From: Actinomycetota bacterium
GTDB lineage: Bacteria > Actinomycetota > Acidimicrobiia > Acidimicrobiales > Ilumatobacteraceae
DNA length: 52,574 bases
Assembly: GCA_009702755.1 (NCBI GenBank)
Contig: WLHL01000009.1
Span: forward strand, 1-52,574
Direction: 5' to 3'
Below, one piece after another: positions 23,744 through 31,726 of the stretch (positions are counted from its first letter, which is position 1; each line of letters begins with the position of its first letter). The position numbers were made by a program, and so were the translations under genes. The notes under the pieces are model-generated. The model had not been told where the DNA came from and did not search any database. It worked only from the letters and a program-made list of their open reading frames with translations.

Positions 23744-24965
23744 CTCGCTGAGCTCTCTTTTTCGTTTCTTAGATGAATCACCGACACCATTCCATGTCGT
23801 GGCGTCGTCGGTCAGTCTTCTCGAACAAAAAGGCTTTGCCCATCAAAAATCTTTCTCCGATGAACTGCTGACAAAGGGATACTTCATCCGAGACGGGGCA
23901 ATCATTGTTTGGTCATTGGGAGCCAAGAAAGCACCGTTGCGCGTCATTGGGGCTCATACCGATTCGCCAAACCTTCGTGTTCAACCAAATCCGAATATTC
24001 ACAATGCCGGCTGGTCACAACTTGGAATAGAAATCTATGGCGGAGTCCTGCTGAACTCATGGCTTGATCGTGATTTGGGTATTGCCGGTCGTGTGTTGTT
24101 CACAGATGGAACGTCCACTCTTTTTGCAGATCACTCTGCCATTGCTCGTGTTCCACAGTTAGCTATCCACCTGGATCGCGAAGTGAATGAACGCGGAGTT
24201 CAACTCGACAAGCATCAACATACGGTCCCCGTGTGGGGCACTAATGCTCCATCATTCCAAGAGTGGCTGTCAGGCAAGGTCAATCGCACTGATATCGCTT
24301 TCTATGATGCACATTTGTTCGACATCAACCCAGCAACTCTTCTGGGCGTTGATAATTCGCTGATCGCAAGCGCACGACTTGATAACCAACTCTCTTGTTG
24401 GTCAGCACTGCAAGCGATCACCTCTGCGGAGAGCGAGTACAACGTCATTGTCGTACTCAATGACCATGAGGAAGTTGGCTCCGAAAGCATGACCGGAGCT
24501 GCGGGACCGATGCTTGAGTCTGTTGTCGAGGCAATCCTTAATCATCACAGTGTGAGTCCTATGGAGAAGCATGATCTATTGGCGGCATCGTGGTGTCTGT
24601 CAGCAGACAATGCACATGCGGTCCATCCGAATTATCAAGAGCGTCATGATCCGCGACATGGTCCTCGAGTGAATGAAGGTGCGGCGCTCAAACTCAATGG
24701 CAATCAGCGGTATGCAACAACGGCTCGCGGTGCTGCGCATATACGCAACATTGCGAAAGCCGTCGATGCACCTCTTCAGGTCTTCGTCAGCCGCAACAAC
24801 ATGCCCTGTGGGTCTACCATCGGGCCGATCACATCAACGCGACTCGGAATCGAAGCCATCGACATCGGAGCCCCTCAACTATCAATGCATTCGGCGAGGG
24901 AACTTTCAGGTGCGCAAGATCCCGACCACTTAGTTTCTTTGATGAGCGGCTTTATTGCTCGATAA
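23736..24965 (+). CDS. apeB: M18 family aspartyl aminopeptidase
   Basis: Di-zinc aminopeptidase of 409 residues, expected to remove acidic N-terminal residues. Metal and catalytic residues are visible in order: H74 and D76 (GAHTDSPN), the bridging Asp in ASARLDNQLS, the catalytic Glu pair in NDHEEVGS, SADNAHAVHPNY, and the C-terminal His in QLSMHSAREL. Length is normal. ATG overlaps the previous stop by 8 bases. The 3' end overlaps the convergent plsC by 14 bases. Confidence 0.94.
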   Translation: MVNSLSSLFRFLDESPTPFHVVASSVSLLEQKGFAHQKSFSDELLTKGYFIRDGAIIVWSLGAKKAPLRVIGAHTDSPNLRVQPNPNIHNAGWSQLGIEIYGGVLLNSWLDRDLGIAGRVLFTDGTSTLFADHSAIARVPQLAIHLDREVNERGVQLDKHQHTVPVWGTNAPSFQEWLSGKVNRTDIAFYDAHLFDINPATLLGVDNSLIASARLDNQLSCWSALQAITSAESEYNVIVVLNDHEEVGSESMTGAAGPMLESVVEAILNHHSVSPMEKHDLLAASWCLSADNAHAVHPNYQERHDPRHGPRVNEGAALKLNGNQRYATTARGAAHIRNIAKAVDAPLQVFVSRNNMPCGSTIGPITSTRLGIEAIDIGAPQLSMHSARELSGAQDPDHLVSLMSGFIAR

Positions 24966-25650
24966 CGACGTTCGGAGTACCAGCAAGTTGCTGTGCCTCG
25001 TCAAACAAGCGTTGTAGATCAATGCTGAGCTGTTGGGTGATGTCCTTAACAGCCGAACGAGGAATTCGACCACTCTCATCTGCGATGGCAACAATCGGCT
25101 CTCCAATAATGAGCACGCACTTCCGCGGATAGATCATCTTTGAGCCCTTGGGCATAACACCCTCAGAGCCACCGATACCTACCGGAATGATGGGGACTCC
25201 TGCTTTGACAGCAACATATGCAGCACCATCGAAGAGAGGCTGTACAACGGGACCTGATTGCCTAGTGCCTTCAGGGAACAGCACCAGTGGCTCCCCTGCC
25301 TCAAGTACCGAGATGCATCTTTTCAGAGCTTCTCTGTCTGCTGACCCGCGGGTGACGGGGAAGGCTCCGAGAGAAGAGACGATCCAGCCAATTGGTTTGA
25401 TCTTCCAGATGGAGTCTTTCCCCATGAACCTCATCCGACGCGCGGTCACAGCGGCTGCAAGTGGTGTATCGATGTTCGACCGATGTATGGGTGCGAGAAG
25501 AAATGCCCCGCTCTTAGGAATGTTGTGCTTCCCGATCACTTTTGTTCGGGTGTAACCAACACAGATCGCCACGACGAGCGACCGAAAGAGCGTGTAAAAG
25601 ATTCGGCTGATACGCGAGTTACCCGCCATAAATGTGTCAACTTCAGCCAT
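24952..25650 (-). CDS. plsC: 1-acyl-sn-glycerol-3-phosphate acyltransferase (PlsC-like)
   Basis: Acylates lysophosphatidate in phospholipid synthesis. 232 residues with an N-terminal hydrophobic segment (LFRSLVVAICVGY), motif I HRSNID (HxxxxD), and FPEGTR (motif III). The ATG at 25650 gives an 8-base overlap with the cmk stop; longer in-frame starts run inside cmk and are less likely. It is the last gene of guaB1-cmk-plsC; cmk and plsC are commonly linked or fused in Actinobacteria and Firmicutes. Confidence 0.92.
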   Translation of the reverse strand: MAEVDTFMAGNSRISRIFYTLFRSLVVAICVGYTRTKVIGKHNIPKSGAFLLAPIHRSNIDTPLAAAVTARRMRFMGKDSIWKIKPIGWIVSSLGAFPVTRGSADREALKRCISVLEAGEPLVLFPEGTRQSGPVVQPLFDGAAYVAVKAGVPIIPVGIGGSEGVMPKGSKMIYPRKCVLIIGEPIVAIADESGRIPRSAVKDITQQLSIDLQRLFDEAQQLAGTPNVVIEQ

Positions 25651-26296
25651 GACGCTTCTCCAAGGAATGGGTGAAATGGTCAACGATGACGTCAACAACT
25701 TCTGTAATTGATAATCCAGTCGAGTCAACCATCACTGCATCACTGGCGGGCCGCAACGGAGAATCAACACGTTCAGAATCAATACGATCACGCTCGGCAA
25801 TGTTGAAGGCAATCTCTTTCAAGTCGCCACCCGACTGATCAACACGACGACTTGCACGCTCTTCAGGAGAAGCAGTGAGGAAAACCTTCAATTCCGCATT
25901 GGGAAACACCACGGTTCCGATGTCACGACCTTCGACTACTCCGCCCCCCTGTTGCTGAATCCAGCGTTGTTGCTGCGTGCGCATCGCAGTACGCACTGGG
26001 CTTTGTGCAGCAATGATGCTGACAATAGAAGCAATCTCAGCAGACCGAATCTCCTGAGAAACGTCTTCGCCATTCATCCAGCACTGAACGCCTTTGAATG
26101 TGATGTCAATCGACTCAGCGATTGCAGCGACACCACTTTCGTTCGAGGAGTCAATACCCGTTCGCGTACTGAGGAGCGCAACACAGCGATACATAGCGCC
26201 AGTGTCTAGATACGGAAGGCCCGTTGCCTCCGCAACCAGCTTCGCAACAGTTGATTTTCCTGCACCGGCAGGTCCATCGATAGCGATGACAGCCAA
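25643..26296 (-). CDS. cmk: Cytidylate kinase
   Basis: Phosphorylates CMP/dCMP with ATP. 217 residues. P-loop GPAGAGKST (8-16), the CMP-binding YLDTGAMYR, the EGRDIGTVVFPNA loop, and the LID region RxxDQSGGDLKEIAFNIAERDRIDSER with PL.PA.DA near the end. The start is TTG at 26296, 3 bases after the guaB1 stop; no ATG fits because the P-loop begins 8 residues on. Middle gene of the operon. Confidence 0.95.
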   Translation of the reverse strand: MAVIAIDGPAGAGKSTVAKLVAEATGLPYLDTGAMYRCVALLSTRTGIDSSNESGVAAIAESIDITFKGVQCWMNGEDVSQEIRSAEIASIVSIIAAQSPVRTAMRTQQQRWIQQQGGGVVEGRDIGTVVFPNAELKVFLTASPEERASRRVDQSGGDLKEIAFNIAERDRIDSERVDSPLRPASDAVMVDSTGLSITEVVDVIVDHFTHSLEKRHG

Positions 26297-26299
26297 GAT

Positions 26300-27736
26300 C
26301 TACCAGCTGGTACCAAGAGGACGACCTTCGTCGTACCCGGCTGAACTTTGCACACCGACAACAGCACGCTCATGGAATTCTTCAAGACTCGCTGCTCCGG
26401 CGTACGTACAAGATGAACGAAGACCTGCAACGATTTGGTCAATAATGTCTTCGACGCCTGGACGCTGAGAATCCAAGTACATACGAGATGAACTGATTCC
26501 CTCTTCGAAAAGTTCCTTCTTTGCACGCTCAAACGCTGTCTCGGTTCGTGTGCGGTTCTTTACGGCACGGTTTGAGGCCATACCGAAACTCTCCTTGTAC
26601 AAGCGACCTTCAGTGTCTCGTAAAGTATCCGCTGCAGATTCATACGTACCTGCAAGCCACGATCCGAACATCACGCTGGAAGCACCGGCTGCGACTGCAA
26701 GTGCAACATCGCGCGGGTAACGAACTCCGCCATCTGCCCACACATGCTTGCCCATCGACCGGGCAACTTCAGCGCTCTCCAGTACTGCAGAGAATTGTGG
26801 ACGGCCAACACCTGTCATCATGCGAGTGGTACACATGGCTCCCGGCCCGACGCCTACCTTGATGATGTCGGCACCAGCATTAATGAGATCGCGTGTGCCG
26901 TCTCGAGTGACGACGTTGCCAGCGACAATCGGAACACCAGGAGCAGCCGCACGAACTGCTTCGATCGCACGGATCATCGATGCCTGGTGGCCATGGGCCG
27001 TATCGATAACAAGAACATCCACACCTAAGGCAACAAGGTCTCGAGCCCGTTGCGCGGGATCACCGTTAATACCAACTGCTACAGAAGTGAGGAATTCGCC
27101 ACTGCTGTTCAATGCCGGTTTATAAATCGTGGAACGAAGCGCGCCCTTGCGAGTGACAGCACCAACGAGAACATCATTGCCATCGATGACAGGTGCGAAG
27201 GAAAGGCGTTGCTCAACAAGAGCATCATGAATTTCAGAAACCGACTGGGAATCTGTGAAGCACACCATGTCGAGGTTCATGACATTCTTCAACTGCGTAA
27301 ATCTGTCAAAGCCTGCTGCATCGTGCTCTGTGAAGACACCTAATGGGCGATTCTCTGCATCGACCACAATCACAGCACCGTGTGCTCTCTTGTGAATCAA
27401 GCTGATGGCCTCGCCAAGGGTGTCTTCGGGCGCCAAAGTTATGGGGGTCTCAAAGATTGGGTGTCGCGACTTCACGTGATCGACAACAGTTTGAATGATG
27501 TCGAGTGGGATGTCTTGTGGCAGAACCACCAGCCCGCCACGGCGAGCAACTGTCTCTGCCATACGGCGACCGGCAACTGCAGTCATGTTGGACACCACGA
27601 TGGGTATGTTCGTTCCGATCTTGTCGGCTGTACTGAGGTCAACATCGAGCCTGGATGCAACGTTCGACATGGACGGAACCATGAAGACATCGTTGTATGT
27701 CAGGTCGTGCGCGGGAGTCTGCTGTAGGAAGCGCAT
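26300..27736 (-). CDS. guaB1: GuaB1-type IMP dehydrogenase/GMP reductase family protein
   Basis: 478 residues, colinear along its whole length with mycobacterial GuaB1. It has an MRFL N terminus, a TIM barrel split by a CBS-domain pair (about 95-205), the catalytic-Cys loop GVGPGAMCTTRMMTGVG, flavin-free IMPDH phosphate loops (ADGGVRYPRDVALA, SSVMFGSWLAGT) and a C-terminal YKESFGMAS/EGI flap. Databases call such proteins IMP dehydrogenase, but mycobacterial GuaB1 has been reported to be a GMP reductase, so GMP-to-IMP salvage is the better guess. A TAGTCT -10 (27753-27748) lies 11 bases upstream of the ATG. Confidence 0.93.
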   Translation of the reverse strand: MRFLQQTPAHDLTYNDVFMVPSMSNVASRLDVDLSTADKIGTNIPIVVSNMTAVAGRRMAETVARRGGLVVLPQDIPLDIIQTVVDHVKSRHPIFETPITLAPEDTLGEAISLIHKRAHGAVIVVDAENRPLGVFTEHDAAGFDRFTQLKNVMNLDMVCFTDSQSVSEIHDALVEQRLSFAPVIDGNDVLVGAVTRKGALRSTIYKPALNSSGEFLTSVAVGINGDPAQRARDLVALGVDVLVIDTAHGHQASMIRAIEAVRAAAPGVPIVAGNVVTRDGTRDLINAGADIIKVGVGPGAMCTTRMMTGVGRPQFSAVLESAEVARSMGKHVWADGGVRYPRDVALAVAAGASSVMFGSWLAGTYESAADTLRDTEGRLYKESFGMASNRAVKNRTRTETAFERAKKELFEEGISSSRMYLDSQRPGVEDIIDQIVAGLRSSCTYAGAASLEEFHERAVVGVQSSAGYDEGRPLGTSW

Positions 27737-27747
27737 AGGGCGTCACG

Positions 27748-27757
27748 AGACTACCGT
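27748..27757. promoter_or_regulatory. Overlapping -10 boxes of guaB1 (-) and alpha/beta hydrolase (+)
   Basis: TACCGT (27752-27757) ends 6 bases before the plus-strand ATG at 27764. On the other strand TAGTCT (27753-27748) ends 11 bases before the guaB1 ATG at 27736. The two boxes share two base pairs, so the promoters should exclude each other. Confidence 0.5.
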
Positions 27758-27763
27758 GTCAGC

Positions 27764-28459
27764 ATGAGTTCATCAGAGAACAACCCAGTGGTCCTTGTCC
27801 ATGGCTGGGGCGGCAGCTTCCGAGATACGTGGCAAAAGCCCGGAATCGATGCCCTCCTTGAGGACATCGGGCGGACTGTGCTCCCCTTTAATCTTTTGGG
27901 ACATGCCGACCAGGACAAGCCGTCCGACCCAGAGGCCTATGTAGCACTACCCCAGTGGTTTCTCGACCGACTCCCCAGCGAGGCTCCTGTCGTCGATGCA
28001 GTCGGCTTCTCTCTGGGGGCTCTCACCATTCTTCGAGCATTAATCATGAATCCAGATCGCTTTGGGAAAGTCATTCTCGCGGGTATCGGAGACGGAGTCT
28101 TTGTTCAGTCTGCACCCAATGCAAATCAGAAAATCGTGGAAGCATTAGAAGGAAATCTCTCCGATGACGATGAACTCGGTCGGATGTTTTCTCACTACGG
28201 AAATCAGCCCGGTAACGATCTACCAGCCCTCATTGCAATCATGAAGCGCCCACCGTCAGAACCCATCGACCCCGCAATACTCGCCACAATCACAAATGAA
28301 GTGCTTGTCGTCATCGGCGATAAGGACTTCACATTCCCTGCAGAGAAACTTGCCAGTGCGTTTCCCAATGGTCGTTTAGTGGTCTTGAAGAACACCGACC
28401 ATTTCGCTACGCCTGATTCCTTCCCGTTCATCGACCAGATTCTTGACTTTTTCGCATGA
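27764..28459 (+). CDS. Alpha/beta-hydrolase fold protein (231 aa)
   Basis: Compact hydrolase with oxyanion strand VVLVHGWGGS, nucleophile elbow GFSLGA, acid in VVIGDKDFTFP and His in NTDHFATP. Only a small lid. Substrate unknown. Start fixed by the -10 box 6 bases upstream. Its stop overlaps the sua5 start (ATGA), so the pair is translationally coupled. Confidence 0.87.
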   Translation: MSSSENNPVVLVHGWGGSFRDTWQKPGIDALLEDIGRTVLPFNLLGHADQDKPSDPEAYVALPQWFLDRLPSEAPVVDAVGFSLGALTILRALIMNPDRFGKVILAGIGDGVFVQSAPNANQKIVEALEGNLSDDDELGRMFSHYGNQPGNDLPALIAIMKRPPSEPIDPAILATITNEVLVVIGDKDFTFPAEKLASAFPNGRLVVLKNTDHFATPDSFPFIDQILDFFA

Positions 28460-29370
28460 CCACACACGGCATCTCATCTGATGTTTCATTGGCGGTCAAC
28501 ATTCTCTCGTCGGGCGGCATCATTGGAATGCCGACTGAGACTGTGTATGGACTAGCTGCTTGCGCACTTGATGAGAACGCCGTTCAACGTGTGTTCGACA
28601 CCAAAGGACGCCCCCATAATCATCCGCTCATCGTGCACCTCTCTCCGTCAATGGACTTTCGCAAATGGGGAGTCTTCAGCGCGGATGCAGAAGCATTGGC
28701 TACATCCTTTTGGCCAGGACCTCTGACACTTCTAGTTCCTCGCACTTCCATCGTTCCCGACTGGGTCACTGGCGGGCGCGACACAGTTGCGATACGAGTG
28801 CCAAGTCATCCGCTCGCACAAGAACTACTGACACGGACCAATACCGGTGTGGTCGCACCCTCTGCGAACAAATTCGGAAGAGTAAGTCCCACTTCTGCAC
28901 GCCACGTTCTTCAGGACCTCGGTGATGAAGTTGACCTCATTCTCGATGGTGGGGAGTGCGAGGTGGGGCTTGAATCAACCATTGTTGAGTGCACCGATGT
29001 GTTTCAGATACTTCGACCAGGACAGATTTCAACAGAAGACATCATTCGCGTCACAGGCAGAAACCCACATCAAACCACAGGGCCATCAAGGGCACCAGGA
29101 ATGCTCGCGAGCCACTATGCACCGCAGGCTCAGGTGATGATTGTTGATTCTCTAGACGACGCGCAGAGAATCCAACGTGAACAATCGACCCTCAGAAGTG
29201 TTCACCTCATTTACTTCTCAGATGTCACTTCGTATGCAGAACATCTATACGACGAACTTCGTACAGCCGACCGAAATGAATGCGAACTTGTTATAGCGGT
29301 TCGTGCTCCTTCTTCAGGAATAGGAATCGCCATCAACGATCGGCTCTCGAAAGCAGCAGCTGATCGCTAA
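28456..29370 (+). CDS. L-threonylcarbamoyladenylate synthase, Sua5 type
   Basis: Makes threonylcarbamoyl-AMP from Thr, bicarbonate and ATP for t6A37 of tRNAs. 304 residues, the long two-domain Sua5 form. The YrdC domain (about 10-200) shows GGIIGMPTETVYGLAA, FDTKGRPHNHPLIVH, WPGPLTLLV, VAIRVPSHP, APSANKFGRVSPTSA and SRAPGMLASHYAP, followed by a C-terminal Rossmann-like domain. ATG overlaps the preceding hydrolase by 4 bases. Confidence 0.94.
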   Translation: MTTHGISSDVSLAVNILSSGGIIGMPTETVYGLAACALDENAVQRVFDTKGRPHNHPLIVHLSPSMDFRKWGVFSADAEALATSFWPGPLTLLVPRTSIVPDWVTGGRDTVAIRVPSHPLAQELLTRTNTGVVAPSANKFGRVSPTSARHVLQDLGDEVDLILDGGECEVGLESTIVECTDVFQILRPGQISTEDIIRVTGRNPHQTTGPSRAPGMLASHYAPQAQVMIVDSLDDAQRIQREQSTLRSVHLIYFSDVTSYAEHLYDELRTADRNECELVIAVRAPSSGIGIAINDRLSKAAADR

Positions 29371-29924
29371 TTCGGCCAGTCAATACTGTTGAGTTGATCT
29401 ACGAGAAAATCACGCACATCAGCAATGTGAGGAGTCTGTCCTTCGTGTGACGACCCAACCGTGAGATGAACTGTTGTGCCCCCTGCTTCGGGAACACATT
29501 CACACCGGCACCAGCCATTGCGTGAGTTCCTCAGTGAAGAATCATGAAGGAGAAACTCCAATAGATATGGCGGGTCATCTTGAATTGTCGGACCACACAA
29601 CGAAGCGACCACTTCCAATGCTTGCCAACAATCAACCGGCAAGACGTTGATCGTGAACGATGAAACATCTCGTCGAGTTTGGTGAACAATGTGCGACGCA
29701 GATGCTGTAGCAACTTCTTGTACATCTTCCTCCGCAACGCCTTCACGCCACGCGAGAGCGACCTCCAAGGCCGCATTCAGGATGATCATTGACTCGTTCG
29801 AACCACCGGAGTCGGGGTGAGAGAGCAGACTCTGCGTACGCCATGCCTTTCGAATCTCATCTGCGCTACTCCCTGGCGCGATGCGAAGGAGAGCGAATGC
29901 TTCTGAAGCACTAGTCAAAGTCAT
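29367..29924 (-). CDS. J-domain protein with novel C-terminal domain
   Basis: 185 residues. The N-terminal 60 residues form a short J domain (ALLRIAPGSSADEIRKAWR...LSHPDSGG) with the HPD tripeptide at 36-38, expected to stimulate a DnaK-type ATPase. There is no Gly/Phe region and no zinc finger, so this is a class-C co-chaperone. The C-terminal 100 residues (from about FTINVLPVDCWQ) are not recognised; two Cys (CRCEC) occur there. It follows echA with a 4-base ATGA overlap. Confidence 0.8.
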   Translation of the reverse strand: MTLTSASEAFALLRIAPGSSADEIRKAWRTQSLLSHPDSGGSNESMIILNAALEVALAWREGVAEEDVQEVATASASHIVHQTRRDVSSFTINVLPVDCWQALEVVASLCGPTIQDDPPYLLEFLLHDSSLRNSRNGWCRCECVPEAGGTTVHLTVGSSHEGQTPHIADVRDFLVDQLNSIDWPN

Positions 29925-30724
29925 CGACCGATGAATTGAGGTGGCCGCTTCTCAATGAACGCAGCGACCCCTTCTTTGAAATCCTTCGTCCGGAAAAGTG
30001 GCAACAGCTGCAAGAAGACATGGTGGACATTCTGTTCAAAGGTCTCAGTTTCGGCGGCACGCATCATTCGTTTGATTGCACGCACTGCAAGTGGTGCATT
30101 TGAAGCAATCTCCCCCGCCATCTCGCGTGCTGCATCCATGAGCTGTTCCGCAGGCACAACCGAGTTCACCAGCCCAAGCTCGAGACATTCTTGCGCCAAA
30201 AGAGTGCGACCAGTAAATGCGATCTCAGCAGCACGTGCGTACCCAACGATTCGAGGCAACAACCACGTACCGCCACTCTCGGGCAAAATTCCTCTCTTCG
30301 CGAACCCCGGCGCCATCTTTGCGTTATCCGCTGCAATACGAATGTCGCACCCCAAGGCGATGTCTAGTCCGTACCCAGCAGCACCACCGTTCAGAGCACA
30401 CACGACCGGAGTGTCAATGCCATGGAGAACAATCGGTGGAGCACCACGAAGATCAAATTCAACCATGTTGGCTTCGGTGTTGTCGAGCACACCAAGAGAT
30501 TCTGTTTTACCTGCCTGTGAACCGAGATCGAGTCCTGCACAGAATGCACGACCCGCACCGGTGAGGATGATGCAACGCACATCAGGATTTGTGTCTGCTT
30601 CGAGGAGTTTCTCCGATAGCAATTGGAGCATCTTGCCTGAAATGGTGTTCATGCGCCCTGGCGCATTCAATGTGATTGTTCCGATGTGATCGGCAACTTC
30701 TAGAAGAACTTCATCCGTAGTCAT
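29921..30724 (-). CDS. Enoyl-CoA hydratase/isomerase family protein
   Basis: Crotonase-fold acyl-CoA enzyme, 267 residues. Oxyanion segments AFCAGLDLGS and NGGAAGYGLDIALGCD are present. In the GILPESGGTWLLPRIVG region a Glu (PES) occupies the place of one catalytic Glu, while the other position is Gly-rich, as in many echA paralogues. Role in fatty-acid or amino-acid acyl-CoA metabolism cannot be set. TAGTTT (30736-30731) ends 6 bases before the ATG, so the echA/J-domain mRNA is probably leaderless. Confidence 0.92.
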   Translation of the reverse strand: MTTDEVLLEVADHIGTITLNAPGRMNTISGKMLQLLSEKLLEADTNPDVRCIILTGAGRAFCAGLDLGSQAGKTESLGVLDNTEANMVEFDLRGAPPIVLHGIDTPVVCALNGGAAGYGLDIALGCDIRIAADNAKMAPGFAKRGILPESGGTWLLPRIVGYARAAEIAFTGRTLLAQECLELGLVNSVVPAEQLMDAAREMAGEIASNAPLAVRAIKRMMRAAETETFEQNVHHVFLQLLPLFRTKDFKEGVAAFIEKRPPQFIGR

Positions 30725-30730
30725 GGAAGA

Positions 30731-30736
30731 AAACTA
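30731..30736 (-). promoter_or_regulatory. Leaderless -10 box of echA
   Basis: TAGTTT read on the minus strand (30736-30731) ends 6 bases before the ATG at 30724; it lies between the ctaA stop and echA. Confidence 0.5.
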
Positions 30737-30751
30737 GCAACTGATGAACCC

Positions 30752-31651
30752 CTAGTACGCAGGCCCATCAATCACGATCGAATGCGCATCCCTAGGCGCA
30801 ACCACCAAATGGCACAGAGCCAAGAACATTGAGACGGCCCCGATGATGTGGGCTGCCACAAGGACCACGGGAACTCCGGTGAAGTACTGGGTGTATCCGA
30901 TTGCCCCTTGCGCTACCGCTACAACGAGCAATGCAGAAATTGCTTCAGTGAAGTCACTGCTGGAACGCTGTCGTCGATCCAGCAATGCGAGGGCCACTAT
31001 CAATGCGACAAAGATCAGAACTGTTACCCCGTGAATACGTGCAACGGAAGGAAGGGCAAATCCGAATCGAACAGCATCCTCTGAGCCTGCGTGAGGTCCG
31101 GTCGCAGTCACGACTGTGCCGGTCACAATCGCCGTCACGCCAGCAATTGAAAGCGCGATGACCAAACCCTTCAGCCGAGAGGGAATGCTCCTAAAGAATG
31201 AAGTCGGTGCACTAGTTCCACTACGGCGATACAACATGAAGGCACACGCGATGAGGACCATCGAAACCAAGAAGTGCGCCATGTTCGCGTATGGGTTCAG
31301 GCCCGTCAGTACAACAACTCCACCAATCACAATCTGAGCAAGCACTCCCAGGACAAGACTCCACGACAGCCACACCAAATCTGAACGCCGGGGAGATCGG
31401 CGGTGAGAAAGCAATACCGCAGCCATCACACTGAAAGAAACCACACCAGTGAACAATCTGTTTCCTTGCTCGATGGCGGTGTGACCTGAGGAGACATCAA
31501 TGAACTGTGTGTCATTACAGTTCGGCCAGTCCACACAACCGAGTCCCGACCCTGTCAGACGGACCAGGGCACCCGTGAAAACAATGACGCACAACGACCC
31601 CAAGGCGGTACCGCAGACAATGCTGTAAGACTTTCCACTGAGACGCGCCAT
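30752..31651 (-). CDS. ctaA: Heme A synthase (CtaA/COX15 family)
   Basis: Oxidises heme O to heme A for aa3-type cytochrome oxidase, so it implies aerobic respiration. 299 residues with eight membrane segments. The extracellular Cys pair CVDWPNC follows TM1. EQGNRLFTG corresponds to the EFGNR motif seen in actinobacterial CtaA, and heme-ligand His residues lie in NMAHFLV, ARIHGVT and VAAHIIG. ATG at 31651 is chosen over a longer frame: TACTGT lies 7 bases upstream and the extra residues are Cys/His-rich and not family-like. Divergent from the lipocalin-like gene. Confidence 0.93.
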   Translation of the reverse strand: MARLSGKSYSIVCGTALGSLCVIVFTGALVRLTGSGLGCVDWPNCNDTQFIDVSSGHTAIEQGNRLFTGVVSFSVMAAVLLSHRRSPRRSDLVWLSWSLVLGVLAQIVIGGVVVLTGLNPYANMAHFLVSMVLIACAFMLYRRSGTSAPTSFFRSIPSRLKGLVIALSIAGVTAIVTGTVVTATGPHAGSEDAVRFGFALPSVARIHGVTVLIFVALIVALALLDRRQRSSSDFTEAISALLVVAVAQGAIGYTQYFTGVPVVLVAAHIIGAVSMFLALCHLVVAPRDAHSIVIDGPAY

Positions 31652-31658
31652 ACCTTGA

Positions 31659-31719
31659 ACAGTAGGTGTCGATGGCGTCCCGTGCCACTTGGTACAGAGC
31701 ACTAAAGAATGACTACGGT
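31659..31719. promoter_or_regulatory. Divergent promoters of ctaA (-) and lipocalin-like gene (+)
   Basis: Minus strand TACTGT (31664-31659) ends 7 bases before the ctaA ATG. Plus strand TACGGT (31714-31719) ends 7 bases before the ATG at 31727. Both fit the TAnnnT leaderless pattern. Confidence 0.45.
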
Positions 31720-31726
31720 CACAGTC

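Noticed and set aside
29955-30689. Long open frame of 244 codons antisense to the enoyl-CoA hydratase gene
   Set aside because: It lies entirely within echA on the opposite strand; its translation is Ser/Ala/Arg-rich with no domain pattern, whereas echA shows clear crotonase motifs and a -10 box.
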